From NCBI GenBank assembly GCA_024225635.1, contig JAAEMK010000557.1, positions 62,001 to 126,000 on the forward strand: 64,000 nt of DNA. Reading direction: 5' to 3'. A program made the translations under genes and the position numbers. Shown piece by piece: positions 62,331 through 64,000 of this stretch (its first letter is position 1; every line of letters begins with the position of its first letter). Source of the stretch: Desulfobacteraceae bacterium. GTDB lineage: Bacteria > Desulfobacterota > Desulfobacteria > Desulfobacterales > Desulfobacteraceae. The notes beneath the pieces are model-generated. The model ran no database searches. It worked only from the letters and a program-made list of their open reading frames with translations, and was not told the origin of the DNA.

Positions 62331-63032
62331 ATGTTTATGCCGAGAAAAGCCCGAATCATAGTGCCCGATTGTCCCCATCATATTGTTCAGAGGGGGCATA
62401 ACAGGCAGGTGGTGTTCGCATCTGATACGGATTATCAGTTCTATCTTGATAACCTTCAAGAGTGGAAGGAAACTCTGGGATGTCGGGTTTACGCCTTTTG
62501 CCTTATGACAAATCATGTCCATCTCATCCTGAATCCCGGCAAGGATGTAACGTCTCTTGCAAAGCTCATGAAACGTGTGAACGGCAGGCAGACAAGGTAT
62601 GTCAATAAAAAGGAAAAACGTACTGGAAGCTTGTGGGAAGGCCGGTATAAATCAAGCCCGGTAAGCACAAGGGAATATCTTCTGGCCTGCAGCCGTTATG
62701 TTGAATTGAATCCTGTAAGAGCGGGTATGGTTGCCGATCCAACAATGTATCCCTGGTCAAGTTACCGGAGTAAGGTGGGCATGCGTCGCCTGAACTGGCT
62801 GGATGATGATCCCGTTTATATGGAGTTGGCTGACTCCCGGAAGGATCGAGAAAAACAGTATGAGCAGTGGGTGAAAGGCGCCATTCCCCAGGGAGAGTGG
62901 GAATTGATTCGTCAATCTCTTCAACGGGGGCAGTTGACCGGTAGCAGGATGTTTATTAATCAAATCGAAGAAAAATTAAACAGACGTGTTGAATTTCGCG
63001 GGCCGGGAAGGCCTAAAAAGAAAAGAGATTAG
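62331..63032 (+). mobile_element. RAYT: REP-associated tyrosine transposase (Y1_Tnp family)
   Basis: 233-residue IS200/Y1-like transposase of the RAYT group. Start MPRKARIIVPDCPHHIVQRGHNR is typical. The HUH motif is HVHLIL (about 64-69), and the catalytic Tyr is in CSRYVELNPVRAGMV (about 122-136). RAYTs are single-copy, domesticated enzymes that act on nearby palindromic repeats. Repeats GGGGACAGATYT lie on both sides, forward at left and inverted at right. Start at 62331 or, more like relatives, the ATG at 62337. Confidence 0.93.
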
Positions 63033-63050
63033 ATTAGCTTCGGGGATAGG

Positions 63051-63100
63051 AAAATAGATCTGTCCCCTTTTTGAGAAAATAGATCTGTCCCCTTTTAAGA
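63051..63100. repeat. GGGGACAGATCT-type repeats on the right of the RAYT gene
   Basis: Two inverted copies: AAAATAGATCTGTCCCCTTT (63051-63070) and AAAATAGATCTGTCCCCTTT (63077-63096). They face the forward copies at 62249 and 62273. Confidence 0.88.
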
Positions 63101-63104
63101 GCTG

Positions 63105-63133
63105 TTGACGAAAAAATTTAGATATACTATTTT
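63105..63133 (+). promoter_or_regulatory. Promoter of the substrate-binding protein gene
   Basis: TTGACG (63105-63110), 17-bp spacer, TATTTT (63128-63133). It starts 5 nt after the last RAYT-side repeat. Confidence 0.6.
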
Positions 63134-63162
63134 GAGCCGAAAATTTTTGATTGGAAACACGG

Positions 63163-63178
63163 AGTTTGTCGACAAACT
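63163..63178. promoter_or_regulatory. Perfect 16-bp palindrome AGTTTGTCGACAAACT
   Basis: A perfect palindrome about 25 nt after the expected transcription start, in the leader of the substrate-binding protein gene. A likely operator. Confidence 0.5.
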
Positions 63179-63189
63179 TGAAATGTATA

Positions 63190-64000
63190 TTGAAAAATAG
63201 AGAAGCGTCTTTCAGGGACGTCTCCTTCTTGCTGATGTTGTGCGTATTGATTATGCAGGCTGGGACTGCGTTTTCAGAGGAGCGTTCCGTCGCCGTGGTC
63301 GTTTCCAAGCGGATAAAACCCTACATGCAGGTATTGAAGGGGGTGGAGCAGGGCCTTGAACAGGATAATCTCGAGGTCTTTTTTCTTTCTTCTTCAAAGA
63401 AACGGGACAGGGCCAGGGTTTCCGGCAGGCTGCTGGAAAAGCCGTATGACCTGTTTCTGGCCATCGGGCCTGAAGCAGGGGAGCTGGTCTGGTCCGTGGA
63501 TGAGCTTTCCGGCCGGGGAAAAATCTTTTCGGCCATTCTTAATCCGGACGGGGTTCTTGGAGAAGATACGTTCGGATGCGGCATCTCCCTTCAAATACCG
63601 GTTGAAGTTCAAATCGAAGCGCTTGCCAATGCCTTCCCGGACGTGGATAGCCTCGGCCTTCTTTTTGACCGGAAACAGAATCAGCGTTTTTTTGTGAATG
63701 CCCTTGCCGCCGGTGAAGCTTATGGGCTGAATATTATTCCCCTGGCCGTGGATTCAAAAAAGCAGATACCCGAAATTCTGAAAGTTAACCTGGACAGTGT
63801 CGATTGCATCTGGATGGTTCCGGATGAAACCGTTATCTCTGAAAAGATCGTTCAATATGTCATCAAGCAGGCCTTGTATCGCAAAAAGGGCGTGGTCGGG
63901 TACAATTCGTTTTTTATACGATCCGGGGCTGTTTTTGCCTTTGAATTTGATTATACCGAGATCGGGCTCCAGACCGCCGACAGGATCAAGGCTTATTTTG
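63190..64000 (+). CDS. ABC-type substrate-binding family protein (partial, runs off window)
   Basis: At least 270 residues; continues past the edge. Probable TTG start with signal peptide MKNREASFRDVSFLLMLCVL...AGTAFS; an ATG at 63235 is possible. The mature part begins VAVVVSKRIKPYMQVLKGVEQGL and includes LAIGPEAGELVWSV, GLLFDRKQNQRFFVNAL and SVDCIWMVPDETVISEKIVQYV, in line with the ABC_sub_bind (PF04392) family of periplasmic binding proteins. The ligand is unknown. In related bacteria such proteins are often fused or adjacent to sensor or transport genes. Confidence 0.75.
   Translation, partial: MKNREASFRDVSFLLMLCVLIMQAGTAFSEERSVAVVVSKRIKPYMQVLKGVEQGLEQDNLEVFFLSSSKKRDRARVSGRLLEKPYDLFLAIGPEAGELVWSVDELSGRGKIFSAILNPDGVLGEDTFGCGISLQIPVEVQIEALANAFPDVDSLGLLFDRKQNQRFFVNALAAGEAYGLNIIPLAVDSKKQIPEILKVNLDSVDCIWMVPDETVISEKIVQYVIKQALYRKKGVVGYNSFFIRSGAVFAFEFDYTEIGLQTADRIKAYF

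Overview
The window reads as chromosomal DNA of an anaerobic, probably sulfate-reducing member of the Desulfobacterota (Desulfobacterales-like). This is an inference from gene content: MetVF joined to Hdr-type flavoproteins, reductive activators of corrinoid protein (RACo-like), a lactate oxidation cluster with Fe-S/MvhD parts, heterodisulfide-reductase-like Cys motifs, and a Gram-negative envelope (Tol-Pal, lipoproteins, OmpA). No rRNA, tRNA or CRISPR array was seen.

Layout. 1-1.5 kb: a truncated PAS histidine kinase with a good minus-strand promoter. 1.75-6.1 kb: metV-metF-hdrA-hdrA/mvhD operon (methylene-THF reductase with a flavin/Fe-S electron module), preceded by a possible attenuator and closed by an intrinsic terminator. 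6.2-9.9 kb (minus): D-lactate dehydrogenase, an HdrC-ferredoxin-MvhD fusion and a LarA-type racemase, so both lactate isomers could feed one oxidation route. 10.3-16.7 kb: alanine dehydrogenase, a chemoreceptor-like protein and a tandem pair of RACo-like ASKHA proteins. 16.7-24.1 kb (mostly minus): acyl-CoA synthetase, an AAA ATPase with a broken partner gene coupled to trmJ, dtd, a PHP phosphatase, a radical SAM protein. 24.3-29.6 kb: hflKC, a 32-residue basic ribosomal-type protein, an HExxH protein, fmdB-groESL. 29.9-37 kb: tolQRAB-pal-cpoB followed by ruvCAB. 37-41.2 kb: a set resembling the epsilonproteobacterial helical-shape genes (YkuD+NTF2 protein like Csd6, a membrane protein, an M99 carboxypeptidase like Csd4, bactofilin). 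41.3-53.2 kb: rplM-rpsI, sbcB, PilZ-like protein, HU, CheX, prepilin peptidase, lon, tsaB, psd with a pssA remnant, greA, rpoZ, ttcA-like, folE2. 53.3-61.6 kb: dacB/M18 operon (minus), then lipoproteins, an OmpA-like protein, DUF350 and a membrane spermidine-synthase-like protein. 61.6-64 kb: StbDE toxin-antitoxin pair, a RAYT transposase, and the start of an ABC-type substrate-binding protein.

Running through the window is a family of GGGG(T/A)CAG-headed palindromic repeats. One subfamily (GGGGTCAGGYYTA) lies at 6.2, 16.7, 18.7 and 29.7 kb; the other (GGGGACAGATYT) lies at 41.8, 56.7, 61.6, 62.2 and 63.1 kb. The last three clusters surround the toxin-antitoxin pair and the RAYT gene, which is the obvious candidate to have spread them. 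One copy supplies the last codons and stop of a RACo-like gene, and another cluster separates rplM from rpsI.

The metabolic picture is lactate or alanine to pyruvate, with C1 units handled by the Wood-Ljungdahl methyl branch. MvhD-type domains on both the lactate and the MetVF modules suggest that electrons pass through related flavin/Fe-S carriers. Functions come from reading motifs by eye; no searches were run.
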